Positions 23,385 through 32,056 of a stretch of 61,817 nt of DNA are shown here, in pieces. This DNA comes from Proteus myxofaciens ATCC 19692. Lineage in GTDB: Bacteria > Pseudomonadota > Gammaproteobacteria > Enterobacterales > Enterobacteriaceae. Where the stretch lies: the NCBI RefSeq assembly GCF_001654855.1, contig NZ_LXEN01000139.1, positions 1 through 61,817 on the forward strand, read 5' to 3'. Positions within the stretch are counted from its first letter, which is position 1. Every line of letters starts with the position of its first letter. The notes under the pieces are model-generated. The model was given only the letters and a program-made list of their open reading frames with translations, did not search any database and was not told where the DNA came from. The position numbers and the translations under genes are program-made.

Positions 23385-24053
23385 TTAGTCTCTATATTCA
23401 AAGGCGAGGGCTTTTTTCTCTATTAATCGCATAAGCAGTGTGAGTAAACCATTTACACATAAATAAATAATTCCCGCAGCGACAAAAACCATAACATCAT
23501 AACTTTGACCAAATACTTGTCGGCTATATCCCGTTAATTCAAGTAAGGTGATTGTGCTTGCTAATGATGTACTTTTAAAAATAAGCACAACTTCATTTGA
23601 ATATGAGGATAAGGCGCGTTTAAATGCATAAGGTAAAATTACTCTGGCAGTTTGTAATGAGGACATACCTAATGCTTGGCAAGATTGCCATTGCCCTGAC
23701 GGTATTGCTCTTACTGCACCATAAAAAAGTAATGTTGAATAAGCTGCACTATTAAGAGCTAGTGTTACCATTGCACAGAACCAAGGTGTTGATAGTAATT
23801 CCCAAATTAGTGGATATTGTTGTAATGAAGGAAATTGACCTGGTCCATAATAGACTAAGAAAAACTGCACTAATAAAGGCGTGCCCGTAAATAGAGTGAT
23901 ATAAGCTTTTACAATTGGCGTAATAATTGGCGTTTTTAACGCCAATATAAATGTCATTAATACCGATAAAGTAAAGGCAACCAATAAAGCAACAAAAGTT
24001 AATGATAAGCTTGTTGGTAAACCTGGTAATATATCAACAATATAATCCCACAT
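23385..24053 (-). CDS. artM: Arginine ABC transporter permease ArtM
   Basis: Inner-membrane permease of the polar amino-acid ABC family, pairing with ArtQ. It is 222 aa, as in E. coli, with about five helices. The cytoplasmic EAA-type loop QSCQALGMSSLQTARVILP contacts the ATPase. It is the last gene of artPIQM, and its ATG overlaps the artQ stop by one base, so translation is coupled. Confidence 0.93.
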   Translation of the reverse strand: MWDYIVDILPGLPTSLSLTFVALLVAFTLSVLMTFILALKTPIITPIVKAYITLFTGTPLLVQFFLVYYGPGQFPSLQQYPLIWELLSTPWFCAMVTLALNSAAYSTLLFYGAVRAIPSGQWQSCQALGMSSLQTARVILPYAFKRALSSYSNEVVLIFKSTSLASTITLLELTGYSRQVFGQSYDVMVFVAAGIIYLCVNGLLTLLMRLIEKKALAFEYRD

Positions 24054-24757
24054 TATGAGTTTTCCCTTTCAAAGCGAGTTGTTCTCATTTCCAACCGTTT
24101 CAGGATATATTGGCTGATTAAGGTTATCGCTAAGTATATCAGCGCGACAATACTATACCAAGTGAAGGGCTCTTGAGTTCTATTAGCAATACTTTGAGTC
24201 TGTAACATTAAATCATTCACGCTAATTAAAGAAACGAGTGCAGTATCTTTAAGTAAGACAAGCCATTGATTACCTAATCCCGGTAAAGCATGTCGCCACA
24301 TTTGAGGCATGATAAAACGGAAAAATATTGTTAAGCGTCCCATACCTAATGCTTGTCCAGCTTCCCATTGCCCTGCGGGTATAGCTTTTAGTGCACCACG
24401 TAATGTTTGTGAAGCATAAGAGGCATAAAGTAAGGAAAGAGCAATAACACCACAATAGAAAGGCAGTGATTCAGTATCACCTAAATCAATTTGAAGTGTG
24501 AACGAGCCTATTTCAATGCCATCCATCAGCATCATGACACCTTGTAAAGTGCCATAATAGACAAAAAGAACCACCAGCATTTCTGGTAGTCCTCTTATTA
24601 GTGTTACCCAGCATGTTCCTAGAAAAGCAAAGGCTTTCCATCGCGCAGATTCCCAAGCTGTAAAAATCATAGCAAGGATTAAACCAATAATTAGCGCTGA
24701 AATAGCAAGTGAAACCGTGGTTACGGCAGCACTTGCTAGAGTTGTTATTTCATTCAT
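24053..24757 (-). CDS. artQ: Arginine ABC transporter permease ArtQ
   Basis: Second permease of the arginine importer, 234 aa, with a similar helix pattern to ArtM. The EAA loop is [18 protein letters not shown]. The operon order artP-artI-artQ-artM matches E. coli. It follows artI by about 30 bp. Confidence 0.93.
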   Translation of the reverse strand: MNEITTLASAAVTTVSLAISALIIGLILAMIFTAWESARWKAFAFLGTCWVTLIRGLPEMLVVLFVYYGTLQGVMMLMDGIEIGSFTLQIDLGDTESLPFYCGVIALSLLYASYASQTLRGALKAIPAGQWEAGQALGMGRLTIFFRFIMPQMWRHALPGLGNQWLVLLKDTALVSLISVNDLMLQTQSIANRTQEPFTWYSIVALIYLAITLISQYILKRLEMRTTRFERENS

Positions 24758-24788
24758 CTAGTAAACTATTATTGTTATTGAAATATCG

Positions 24789-25523
24789 TTATTCAAACCA
24801 TTTTTTATAGATAACATCATAAGTGCCATCAGCTTTTACTTCTGCTAATGCTTTATTTAATTTATCTTGTAAATTTGTATTACCTTTTCTTACTGCAATA
24901 GCAAGACCAGTTCCAAAGTAGTTAGGATCGGTAATACGTTCACCAACCACACTTAGTTCAGGATTCTTTTTCAGCCACTCATTTACCACGGCAGTATCAC
25001 CGAAAATGCCTTGAATACGACCATTTTTCAGATCTAATACCGCATTTTGATAGCTATCATAAGGTACTGTTTTCATGTCCTTATGTTGTTCGTTAATATA
25101 TTTCTGATGCGTTGTACCGTTTTGTACACCAATTTGCTTACCTTTTAAATCAGCAACATCGGAAATTTTATCTGCAACTGTAATAAATACAGCGGAGTTA
25201 TCGTAATAAGAGTCAGTAAAATCAACTTGTTTTTGGCGCTCAGGCGTAATATCAATACCAGCCATCAACGCTTCAAAACGACGATATTTTAAGCTAGGAA
25301 TTAAGCTGTCGAATGATTGGTTAGTAAAAGTACATTCTGCTTTAATTTTTTCGCACATAGCATTGGCGAGATCGACGTCAAATCCGACAATTTGGTTATT
25401 AGCATCGACCATTTCAAATGGGGGATAAGTTGCTTCAGTAGCAAAACGGATAGTTTCTTTTTCAGCTGCGGTTGCATAAAGAGTGACGCTTGCTAGAAGT
25501 GCTGCAAATACGATTTTTTTCAT
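24789..25523 (-). CDS. artI: Arginine-binding periplasmic protein
   Basis: Periplasmic solute-binding protein of the arginine/polar amino-acid importer. It has an N-terminal signal peptide of about 19 residues ending ATAA, then the family-3 binding-protein fold. Characteristic stretches are FATEATYPPFEMVDANN, GFDVDLANAMC, ITPERQKQVDFT and GVQNGTTHQKYI. It is nearer to E. coli ArtI than to ArtJ, and its place between artP and artQ supports ArtI. Only one binding-protein gene is present here; E. coli carries a second (artJ) beyond artM. Confidence 0.9.
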   Translation of the reverse strand: MKKIVFAALLASVTLYATAAEKETIRFATEATYPPFEMVDANNQIVGFDVDLANAMCEKIKAECTFTNQSFDSLIPSLKYRRFEALMAGIDITPERQKQVDFTDSYYDNSAVFITVADKISDVADLKGKQIGVQNGTTHQKYINEQHKDMKTVPYDSYQNAVLDLKNGRIQGIFGDTAVVNEWLKKNPELSVVGERITDPNYFGTGLAIAVRKGNTNLQDKLNKALAEVKADGTYDVIYKKWFE

Positions 25524-25543
25524 TGTCAGATCCCGTTTTAGAT

Positions 25544-26272
25544 TTAGTGTGACAAATAATTAGCAAAAGCTTGCGTTTGCGGAGCGATGAAATGATGGCT
25601 ATCACCTTGCTCTATAATACGACCGTTTTCCATATAGACAACTTTGCTTGCTGCTTTACGCGCTATTTCAACTTCATGAGTTACAATCACTTGTGTAATA
25701 CCTGTCGCTGAAAGCTCTTTAATTATATCGACTACTTGAGCTGTTATTTCTGGATCTAATGCTGCTGTTGGTTCATCAAATAAGAGAACTTGAGGTTCCA
25801 TCATTAACGCTCTGGCTATAGCAACACGCTGTTGCTGGCCTCCAGATAAGTGCAACGGAAAACGTCCTGCATAATCGCTTAAACGTAAACGTTCAAGTAA
25901 TTTCATGGCTTTTTCTTTTGCTTGTGGTTTTGATAAACCTAATACACGGCAAGGCGCTTCAATTAAATTATCAAGAACCGTTAAGTGTGGCCACAAATTA
26001 TATTGCTGAAATACCATGCCAACATTTTGGCGTAAATTACGGATAGCTTTGGCGTTAGGTTGCTGATTAAAATCAAAATGCAAACCAGCAATGTCTAACT
26101 CACCAGAGCGAGGCATTTCTAATAAATTAAGAACTCGCATTAAAGAGCTCTTACCCGCACCGCTTGGTCCTAATAAGACCATTGTTTCACCAGCAGAGCA
26201 CTCAAGATTGATATCATAGAGTGCTTGGTGCGAACCGTAGAAACAATTTATATTTTTTAATTGAATACTCAT
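25544..26272 (-). CDS. artP: Arginine ABC transporter ATP-binding protein
   Basis: ATPase of the arginine importer. The Walker [10 protein letters not shown] begins at residue 35. The signature is LSGGQQQR, Walker B is VLLFDEP and the H-loop is IVTHEVE. In-frame upstream starts TTG 26305 and ATG 26293 would extend it. I chose the ATG at 26272 because it gives [13 protein letters not shown] and exactly the 242 aa of E. coli ArtP. The ribosome site is weak. An ArgR-like box lies just upstream. Confidence 0.93.
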   Translation of the reverse strand: MSIQLKNINCFYGSHQALYDINLECSAGETMVLLGPSGAGKSSLMRVLNLLEMPRSGELDIAGLHFDFNQQPNAKAIRNLRQNVGMVFQQYNLWPHLTVLDNLIEAPCRVLGLSKPQAKEKAMKLLERLRLSDYAGRFPLHLSGGQQQRVAIARALMMEPQVLLFDEPTAALDPEITAQVVDIIKELSATGITQVIVTHEVEIARKAASKVVYMENGRIIEQGDSHHFIAPQTQAFANYLSH

Positions 26273-26317
26273 GCGATTTTTTTGAATAGTCATTAACTGA
26301 TTCAAATAATAAAACGG

Positions 26318-26335
26318 TCAGAATAATTATGCAAC
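26318..26335 (-). promoter_or_regulatory. Candidate ArgR box upstream of artP
   Basis: The minus strand reads GTTGCATAATTATTCTGA, close to the ArgR half-site pattern TGAAT-N4-ATTCA with two mismatches. ArgR is known to repress art genes in E. coli. A second box at the usual spacing is degenerate, so this is tentative. Confidence 0.45.
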
Positions 26336-26385
26336 TTAAACTGCATAAAAAAGTAATTTTTTACAGTTAAAACTGTTTATAATGA

Positions 26386-27840
26386 CTATTCATTATTTTT
26401 GGGTGAATTTTTATCCAATTTAAAAGCGGTTGAGCTTATCGCTTTTGCCATACCTTTAAAAATAAATAAGTGAGCTGGCATCATGGCAAACCAATATAAT
26501 AATCCGCTAAAGCCTGCAGGATGCCACCATGCTCTAACATCCAGTGATCGCAGGTTACCACTATCATGAATAGTAAAGGAAAGTCGTCCTAAACCTGGCG
26601 CTTTCATACCAAATAGTAGTGTGAGTTGCTTTTGTGGCTCAAGTTTAATGACTCGCCAGCCATCAATCATATCGCCAAGCGCTAATGTCTCACGAGATGG
26701 ACGACCATAAATTACTTTATTACCTAATATGTCATCCATAATTGCGCGCGTTTTCCAAAGGCCGTTAGCATAAAAATAGCCTTGTTCTCCACCTATTTGT
26801 TGGATGGTATGCCAAAGTGCTTCTGCGCTTGCTGGCGTTGATAGAGTGTAACCTGCGTTTTTAGGATAATAACCATAACCCGGTTTCCAGCGATTGCGTA
26901 CAACAGGATCGTAGCCCCAATCTTGGTTATCTAATGCTGTTTTTTCCCCATCTAACGTTTCTCTCACTGCATCATCAAAAGAAATGAGTGTTTGAGGAAT
27001 TAATTTACGTAAACGTTCATCATTTGCAGGTAAATCGTATTTAAGACCTTGAATAAGCTCTTTAGCAATAGATGTTGGTACAGAGGTTATCATGCTAATA
27101 AAGCCAGCTGAGATCAAACTACCAGGAATAGGAAGTGGGATCAAAAGGCGTTTTTTACCAGAAATTTTGATAAAGCGTTCAAAAAGATTTTGATAACTGA
27201 CATATTCGGGACCACCAGCATCAAAAATACGATGCTGATTAGTAGGGTGATTAATAATTTCAGTTAAATAGTAAATTAAATTTTTCAGAGCAATGGGGGA
27301 TGATTTAGAACGTACCCAACGTGGTGGCGTTAATATTGGTAGGTTATACACCATATCACACATAATCTCGAAAGCCGCCGAGCCAGGACCCACTATCATT
27401 GATGCACGAATTTCGGTGACAGGTATTGAGCTTGCGCGCAACACTTCCCCTGTTAATTTTCTCGCAATAAGATGAGGAGAATATTGTTCAGTTTTATGCT
27501 GTAACGCGCTTAAAAAAACAATCTGTTTAACGTCAGTGCCTTCTAATGCATTCACGACATTAATGGCAGCTTGGCGTTCTTTTTCAACCAGATTATGAGG
27601 ATCACCCATTCCATGAACGAGGTAATAAACAATATCTGTATTATTCATGACTTCTTTTAGTGTCTCAGGATTATGTAAGTCAACAAAAACACAACGTGTA
27701 TTTTCCCAACCTTGAGACATCATCCAATCGATACGACGAGCACCCGCTGTGACATGATGTCCTTGTTGTATTAGCGCAGGAATAAGATTTTGACCAATAT
27801 GCCCACTTGCACCAAGTACTAATATACGCTGTTGATTCAT
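26386..27840 (-). CDS. ybjT: SDR-like membrane-associated protein YbjT (DUF2867)
   Basis: The N-terminal half is an NAD(P)-binding Rossmann domain with VLGASGHIGQNLIPAL at residues 6-21. The C-terminal half is a DUF2867 domain ending in a hydrophobic stretch (GLLYWFAMMPAHLFIF) that may contact the membrane. It follows E. coli YbjT across its full 484 aa. Function is unknown; quinone or lipid modification has been suggested only by homology to NDUFA9-like proteins. In E. coli ltaE and poxB follow, whereas here lysO follows directly. Confidence 0.87.
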   Translation of the reverse strand: MNQQRILVLGASGHIGQNLIPALIQQGHHVTAGARRIDWMMSQGWENTRCVFVDLHNPETLKEVMNNTDIVYYLVHGMGDPHNLVEKERQAAINVVNALEGTDVKQIVFLSALQHKTEQYSPHLIARKLTGEVLRASSIPVTEIRASMIVGPGSAAFEIMCDMVYNLPILTPPRWVRSKSSPIALKNLIYYLTEIINHPTNQHRIFDAGGPEYVSYQNLFERFIKISGKKRLLIPLPIPGSLISAGFISMITSVPTSIAKELIQGLKYDLPANDERLRKLIPQTLISFDDAVRETLDGEKTALDNQDWGYDPVVRNRWKPGYGYYPKNAGYTLSTPASAEALWHTIQQIGGEQGYFYANGLWKTRAIMDDILGNKVIYGRPSRETLALGDMIDGWRVIKLEPQKQLTLLFGMKAPGLGRLSFTIHDSGNLRSLDVRAWWHPAGFSGLLYWFAMMPAHLFIFKGMAKAISSTAFKLDKNSPKNNE

Positions 27841-27888
27841 TGTTATCCCACTATAATAGACGTAATCATTTTATTGTTACTGATTTAT

Positions 27889-28791
27889 TTATGAAGTAAA
27901 GAACGCCATCAAAATTGGCGTGATCAAACTTAAAACAAAACCATGCACGATGGCAGCAGGAATAATCGCAACACCGCCACTACGTTGTAAAACGGGTAAT
28001 GTAAAATCCATTGAAGTTGAACCACAAATACCTAATGCTGTATTTCTATACCTATTCACAATAATAGGAATAAGCATAATGGCCGCAAGTTCTCGCATTA
28101 AGTCATTAAAAAAGGCGGTACTCCCGATAACAGGACCAAATGCATCAGTTAATACAATCCCTGATAATGAATACCAACCATAACCAGAAGCGATAGCAAG
28201 TCCCATTTTAGTTGGAAGACCTAATATATATGCAGCTAAAACACCACCCGCCAGAGCACTGACACCCATCACAATGGCAACCGTAGTGCCTCGTCGATTA
28301 ATTAAAATTTGTTTTGGGCTCATACCACTATTACGCAGTTGTAAGCCAACCAGCCAAAGTAAGAAAATTAATGCACCTTGGCTTGCATGAGAAGCATAGT
28401 GGAAAATAGGCCATTGTGTTAACCCAACAAAAAAGCCGATAACGACAACACCACATAATTGTAAGGATTCAAGCACCATTTTTATGCGTGATGGTGGTTT
28501 AGATTGCTTATGGGCAGGCACATGCCATGGATCTTTTTTATCAAGTAGCCATAAACATAATAAATTAGCACCAAAGGTACAAAAAAAGAAAACACTGGCA
28601 TAAAACAGGATAGAAACGAGATTTTCACCAATATTATCTAACATGGCTAAGCTAACACCCATTAAAAATAAGATAACGTAGACCATCGCACTGAGTAGGC
28701 GATTTGCAATCTTAAGTAATGGGAGATTATTTAACTTAATCAAATATCCCACAAAAAGAGGAAGTAGGATAATCAATAACCCTGACAGCAT
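27889..28791 (-). CDS. lysO: L-lysine exporter LysO
   Basis: Inner-membrane lysine exporter (YbjE/LysO family), 300 aa with about eight helices. Landmarks are the early NRLLSAMVYVILFLMGVSLA, the GYGWYSLSGIVLTDAFGP loop, and FFNDLMRELAAI containing acidic and basic residues within the membrane region. Length and sequence match E. coli LysO. E. coli lysO is under ArgR control, but I see no good ArgR box upstream here. It lies upstream of ybjT on the same strand with a short gap. Confidence 0.9.
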   Translation of the reverse strand: MLSGLLIILLPLFVGYLIKLNNLPLLKIANRLLSAMVYVILFLMGVSLAMLDNIGENLVSILFYASVFFFCTFGANLLCLWLLDKKDPWHVPAHKQSKPPSRIKMVLESLQLCGVVVIGFFVGLTQWPIFHYASHASQGALIFLLWLVGLQLRNSGMSPKQILINRRGTTVAIVMGVSALAGGVLAAYILGLPTKMGLAIASGYGWYSLSGIVLTDAFGPVIGSTAFFNDLMRELAAIMLIPIIVNRYRNTALGICGSTSMDFTLPVLQRSGGVAIIPAAIVHGFVLSLITPILMAFFTS

Positions 28792-29131
28792 GTCTATTCC
28801 TTACTGAGTGTTTTCAAAAATTATAAAATATACTAATAACAGAAGGCTCAATATAACATTTACTAATGATATTGTAGATATCGAAATGAAGATAAGTTGA
28901 AAATATTTATTGGAAAAAGAAAAAGTTTAGCACGATTAGAAATTAGTAACCTAAACCACTTTAAAATAAATGTGTTAATGATATATCGCATAGTTGCGTA
29001 AATTTTCTTACGGTTATCATCAACTATGATTTAATAGAAAATATGATTAAGCTAAATTATCAATTGATTAAGTTGAGTATTTAAGAGAAAAACATAAATT
29101 AGCGCCTTATTCATCATCAACGAGGGAACTT
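28792..29131. other. Divergent intergenic region lysO / ybjD
   Basis: About 340 bp of AT-rich DNA holding two divergent promoters. I see no gene, RNA or strong operator. In E. coli aqpZ lies between these genes; it is absent here. Confidence 0.6.
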
Positions 29132-30805
29132 ATGTATTTAGAAAGAGTGGAGATAGCAGGGTTTCGAGGGCTTAACCGTCTCTCATTACCCCTTGATATG
29201 AATACCGTTTTAGTTGGTGAGAATGCATGGGGTAAAACGTCATTACTTGATGCGTTAACATTATGTTTAGGTGTTGATACTTACCAATATAATTTTACTG
29301 CTGATGATTTTCATCGTTTGCCTAACGAGCCTGAAAACAGCAAAAAAAATCTACAAATCATTCTAACCTTTACTGAATCTCGTCCTGGTCGCCATCACTC
29401 TTTTCGCTTTCAAAAATTAGCCCCTATCTGGGTTGAAAATGGCGATGAATTAAAGCACATCTATTACCGAATTAGTGCAGAGTTAGATGAACAGCAAAAT
29501 GTGAAAACATTTCGATATTTCCTTGATAAAGAAGGTAAGCAAATTCGTTTGCCTAATGGGCAAACTCAAGAAATTATTGCTGAAATTGTACGGCTTTATC
29601 CTGTATTACGCTTACAAGATGCACGCTTTATTCGTAATCTCACAACAGAAGTGATTGAGCCTAAAAATAAGCCCTATCGTGAAGCTTTTAATAGCAGAAT
29701 GAGTGATCTAACTGAAGCCTTAGTCAATAACCCAAATGAATTATCAGATGCTGATTTACGTGAAGGGTTAGAAGCAATGGAGCAACTATTAAGTCACTAT
29801 TTTGCCAATAGTGGGGCTTTGCTGTTTAAATCACATCATCATAAACATAAAACGAATGAACCTCATCTTCGTGGTTGGAATGCACTAGAGAATATAAATA
29901 AAGTGCTCGCAAAACCTAATCAGCGTAATATTCGTTTAATTATTTTGGGTATGTTTTCTTCGATTTTACAATCTCGTGGTAGTGTGGCGCTTGATAGGTA
30001 TGCTAGACCGATTGTGATTGTTGAAAACCCAGAAACACGATTACATCCTATTATGCTTTCTGTTGCATGGGGATTATTAAATCTTTTCTCACTACAACGC
30101 ATTACTACAACGAATTCCGGCGAATTATTGTCCTTAGCACCATTACAAAGTGTTTGTCGTTTAGTCCGAGATACCGATAAAGTCGCCGCTTACCGCATTG
30201 GTGAAAGACAACTTCATGCTGATGAAGAGCGACGAATTTCTTTTCATATTCGTTATAATCGTCCCTCAGCACTTTTTGCTCGTTGCTGGCTATTAGTTGA
30301 AGGTGAGACAGAAATCTGGTTAATGAATGAATTAGCAAGACAATGTAGCTATTTTTTTGAAGCTGAAGGCGTAAAAGTGATTGAGTTCGCCCAATGTGGT
30401 CTTAAGCCACTATTAAAGTATGCCACATTAATGGGCATAGAATGGCATACCTTAGTTGATGGCGATGAAGCAGGTAAGAAATATGCCGCGACAGTGAAAG
30501 AATTCGCGACAAAGCGAAATGATGCGCAAAGAGATAGACTTACGCGCTTACCTGCGGTCGATATGGAACATTTTCTTTATAAAGAAGGTTTTCGCCATGT
30601 TTATCATGAAGTGGCAGGTATTCCTGATAATGAGAAATGGCCAACTCGTCGAGTGATTATCAAAGCCATTCAGCGTTCTTCAAAACCCGATCTTGCACTA
30701 ACCGTCGCAAATAATGCGGCTAAACGAGGCGTCGACGCTATCCCTTCTTTGCTAAAAAGCATGTTTTCTCGAGTTGCTTGGCTAGCAAGAGGTAAAGCTA
30801 ATTAA
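29132..30805 (+). CDS. ybjD: OLD-family ATP-dependent endonuclease YbjD
   Basis: Single-chain OLD-family protein, 557 aa. An SMC/ABC-like ATPase head has Walker A GENAWGKTS (residues 29-37) and a later ENPETRLHPI ATPase motif. It is followed by a Toprim nuclease domain with LVEGETEIWL and DGDEAGKKYA. It matches E. coli YbjD throughout. OLD proteins include the P2 phage exclusion nuclease, but YbjD is a widespread core gene and no partner such as gajB lies beside it. Its cellular substrate is not known. Confidence 0.88.
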   Translation: MYLERVEIAGFRGLNRLSLPLDMNTVLVGENAWGKTSLLDALTLCLGVDTYQYNFTADDFHRLPNEPENSKKNLQIILTFTESRPGRHHSFRFQKLAPIWVENGDELKHIYYRISAELDEQQNVKTFRYFLDKEGKQIRLPNGQTQEIIAEIVRLYPVLRLQDARFIRNLTTEVIEPKNKPYREAFNSRMSDLTEALVNNPNELSDADLREGLEAMEQLLSHYFANSGALLFKSHHHKHKTNEPHLRGWNALENINKVLAKPNQRNIRLIILGMFSSILQSRGSVALDRYARPIVIVENPETRLHPIMLSVAWGLLNLFSLQRITTTNSGELLSLAPLQSVCRLVRDTDKVAAYRIGERQLHADEERRISFHIRYNRPSALFARCWLLVEGETEIWLMNELARQCSYFFEAEGVKVIEFAQCGLKPLLKYATLMGIEWHTLVDGDEAGKKYAATVKEFATKRNDAQRDRLTRLPAVDMEHFLYKEGFRHVYHEVAGIPDNEKWPTRRVIIKAIQRSSKPDLALTVANNAAKRGVDAIPSLLKSMFSRVAWLARGKAN

Positions 30806-30859
30806 ACCTTAACAAAATACGCTTTAAATCAGAGAGTGCTTAGTTTGAATCTTATCAAT

Positions 30860-30899
30860 CTGTCGTTATAAGGATGAAAAATTGTTTTTATAACGACAG
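30860..30899. repeat. Perfect 12-bp inverted repeat upstream of macA
   Basis: CTGTCGTTATAA at 30860-30871 is mirrored by TTATAACGACAG at 30888-30899, with a 16-base spacer. There is no U-run. It lies about 50 bp before macA and could be an operator, an mRNA hairpin or a weak ybjD terminator. Confidence 0.6.
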
Positions 30900-30949
30900 C
30901 ATGTATAAATTTTTCAATGTGTTTAATATTAATATAAGAAGGATGTTTC

Positions 30950-32056
30950 ATGGCTTTTTTTCCTTTAAAAAAGCGAGGGAAGGTTGTTGCCCTTATTTTA
31001 ATTGTTGCTGTTGTTGCAACCTATTTTTTCTGGCCTAAAGAAAAACTACCCACTTATCAAACACAAACCATTACACGTGGTGAACTTTCTAAAGAAGTTT
31101 CTGCTACAGGTAAATTGGATGCAGTAAGACAAGTTGATGTTGGTGCTCAGGTCAGTGGCCAGTTACAAACTCTTTTTGTGAAAGAAGGCGATGTAGTCAA
31201 AAAAGGTGATTTATTAGCGATTATTGATCCTAAAAAAGCACAAAATGATGTGACTGAATTTCAAGAAACAAATAATGAGCTAAATGCCAATTTACGACAG
31301 GCGAAAGCGGAATTGCATTTGGCTCAATTAACTTATCAACGTCAATTAAAGTTGATTAGTTCCCGTGTGATATCACAAGATGAGCTTGATCGCGCTAAAA
31401 CAGAAGTGGATGTAAAAAGTGCGCGTGTTGCTACCTATGAAGCACAAATTAAGAAAAATAGTGCTTCATTAGATACGGCAAAAACAAATCTACAATACAC
31501 GCGTATTACGGCACCTATGGATGGTGTTGTGACTTTTATCAAAACGTTAGAAGGTCAAACCGTGATTGCGGCGCAAGAAGCACCCACCATTCTTACACTC
31601 GCTGATTTAGATACGATGTTGGTAAAAGCGGAAGTGTCAGAAGCTGACGTTATTTATTTAAAACCTGATTTAAGTGCCTCCTTTACTGTATTAGGTGCGC
31701 CTGATAAAGCGTTTAACGGTAAATTAAAAGACATTTTGCCAAAGCCTGAAAAAATTAATGATGCCATTTTTTACTATGCACGTTTTGAAGTTCCTAATGA
31801 TCAACATTTATTACGCTTACAAATGACAGCCCAAGTAAAAATTTTAGTTGAAAACAAAAAAAATATCTTACTGGTGCCACTTTCTGCATTAGGTGAAGAG
31901 GTGGGAGTTAACGAATATAATGTCGACGTTTTAGTGAATGGCAAACCAGAGAAGCGCACTGTTAAAATTGGTATACGTACTGATGTTTCAGCTGAAGTGC
32001 TTAGTGGATTAAATGAAAATGATAACGTAATCCTCGGTGAGATAGAGGAGTCATAA
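30950..32056 (+). CDS. macA: Macrolide efflux periplasmic adaptor MacA
   Basis: Membrane-fusion protein linking MacB to the TolC outer-membrane channel. It has an N-terminal membrane anchor (residues about 11-27), then a lipoyl/barrel-sandwich domain split by a long coiled-coil hairpin (about 95-170). The beta-barrel and membrane-proximal domains complete its 368 aa. Conserved VGAQVSGQLQTLFVKEGD is visible. The stop codon shares its last base with the macB start, giving coupled translation. The order macA-macB-cspD matches E. coli. Confidence 0.94.
   Translation: MAFFPLKKRGKVVALILIVAVVATYFFWPKEKLPTYQTQTITRGELSKEVSATGKLDAVRQVDVGAQVSGQLQTLFVKEGDVVKKGDLLAIIDPKKAQNDVTEFQETNNELNANLRQAKAELHLAQLTYQRQLKLISSRVISQDELDRAKTEVDVKSARVATYEAQIKKNSASLDTAKTNLQYTRITAPMDGVVTFIKTLEGQTVIAAQEAPTILTLADLDTMLVKAEVSEADVIYLKPDLSASFTVLGAPDKAFNGKLKDILPKPEKINDAIFYYARFEVPNDQHLLRLQMTAQVKILVENKKNILLVPLSALGEEVGVNEYNVDVLVNGKPEKRTVKIGIRTDVSAEVLSGLNENDNVILGEIEES

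Noticed and set aside
29132-30805. YbjD as part of an anti-phage defence system
   Set aside because: OLD-family nucleases can act in defence, but this is the conserved core ybjD in its usual place, with no gajB-like helicase or reverse transcriptase beside it.
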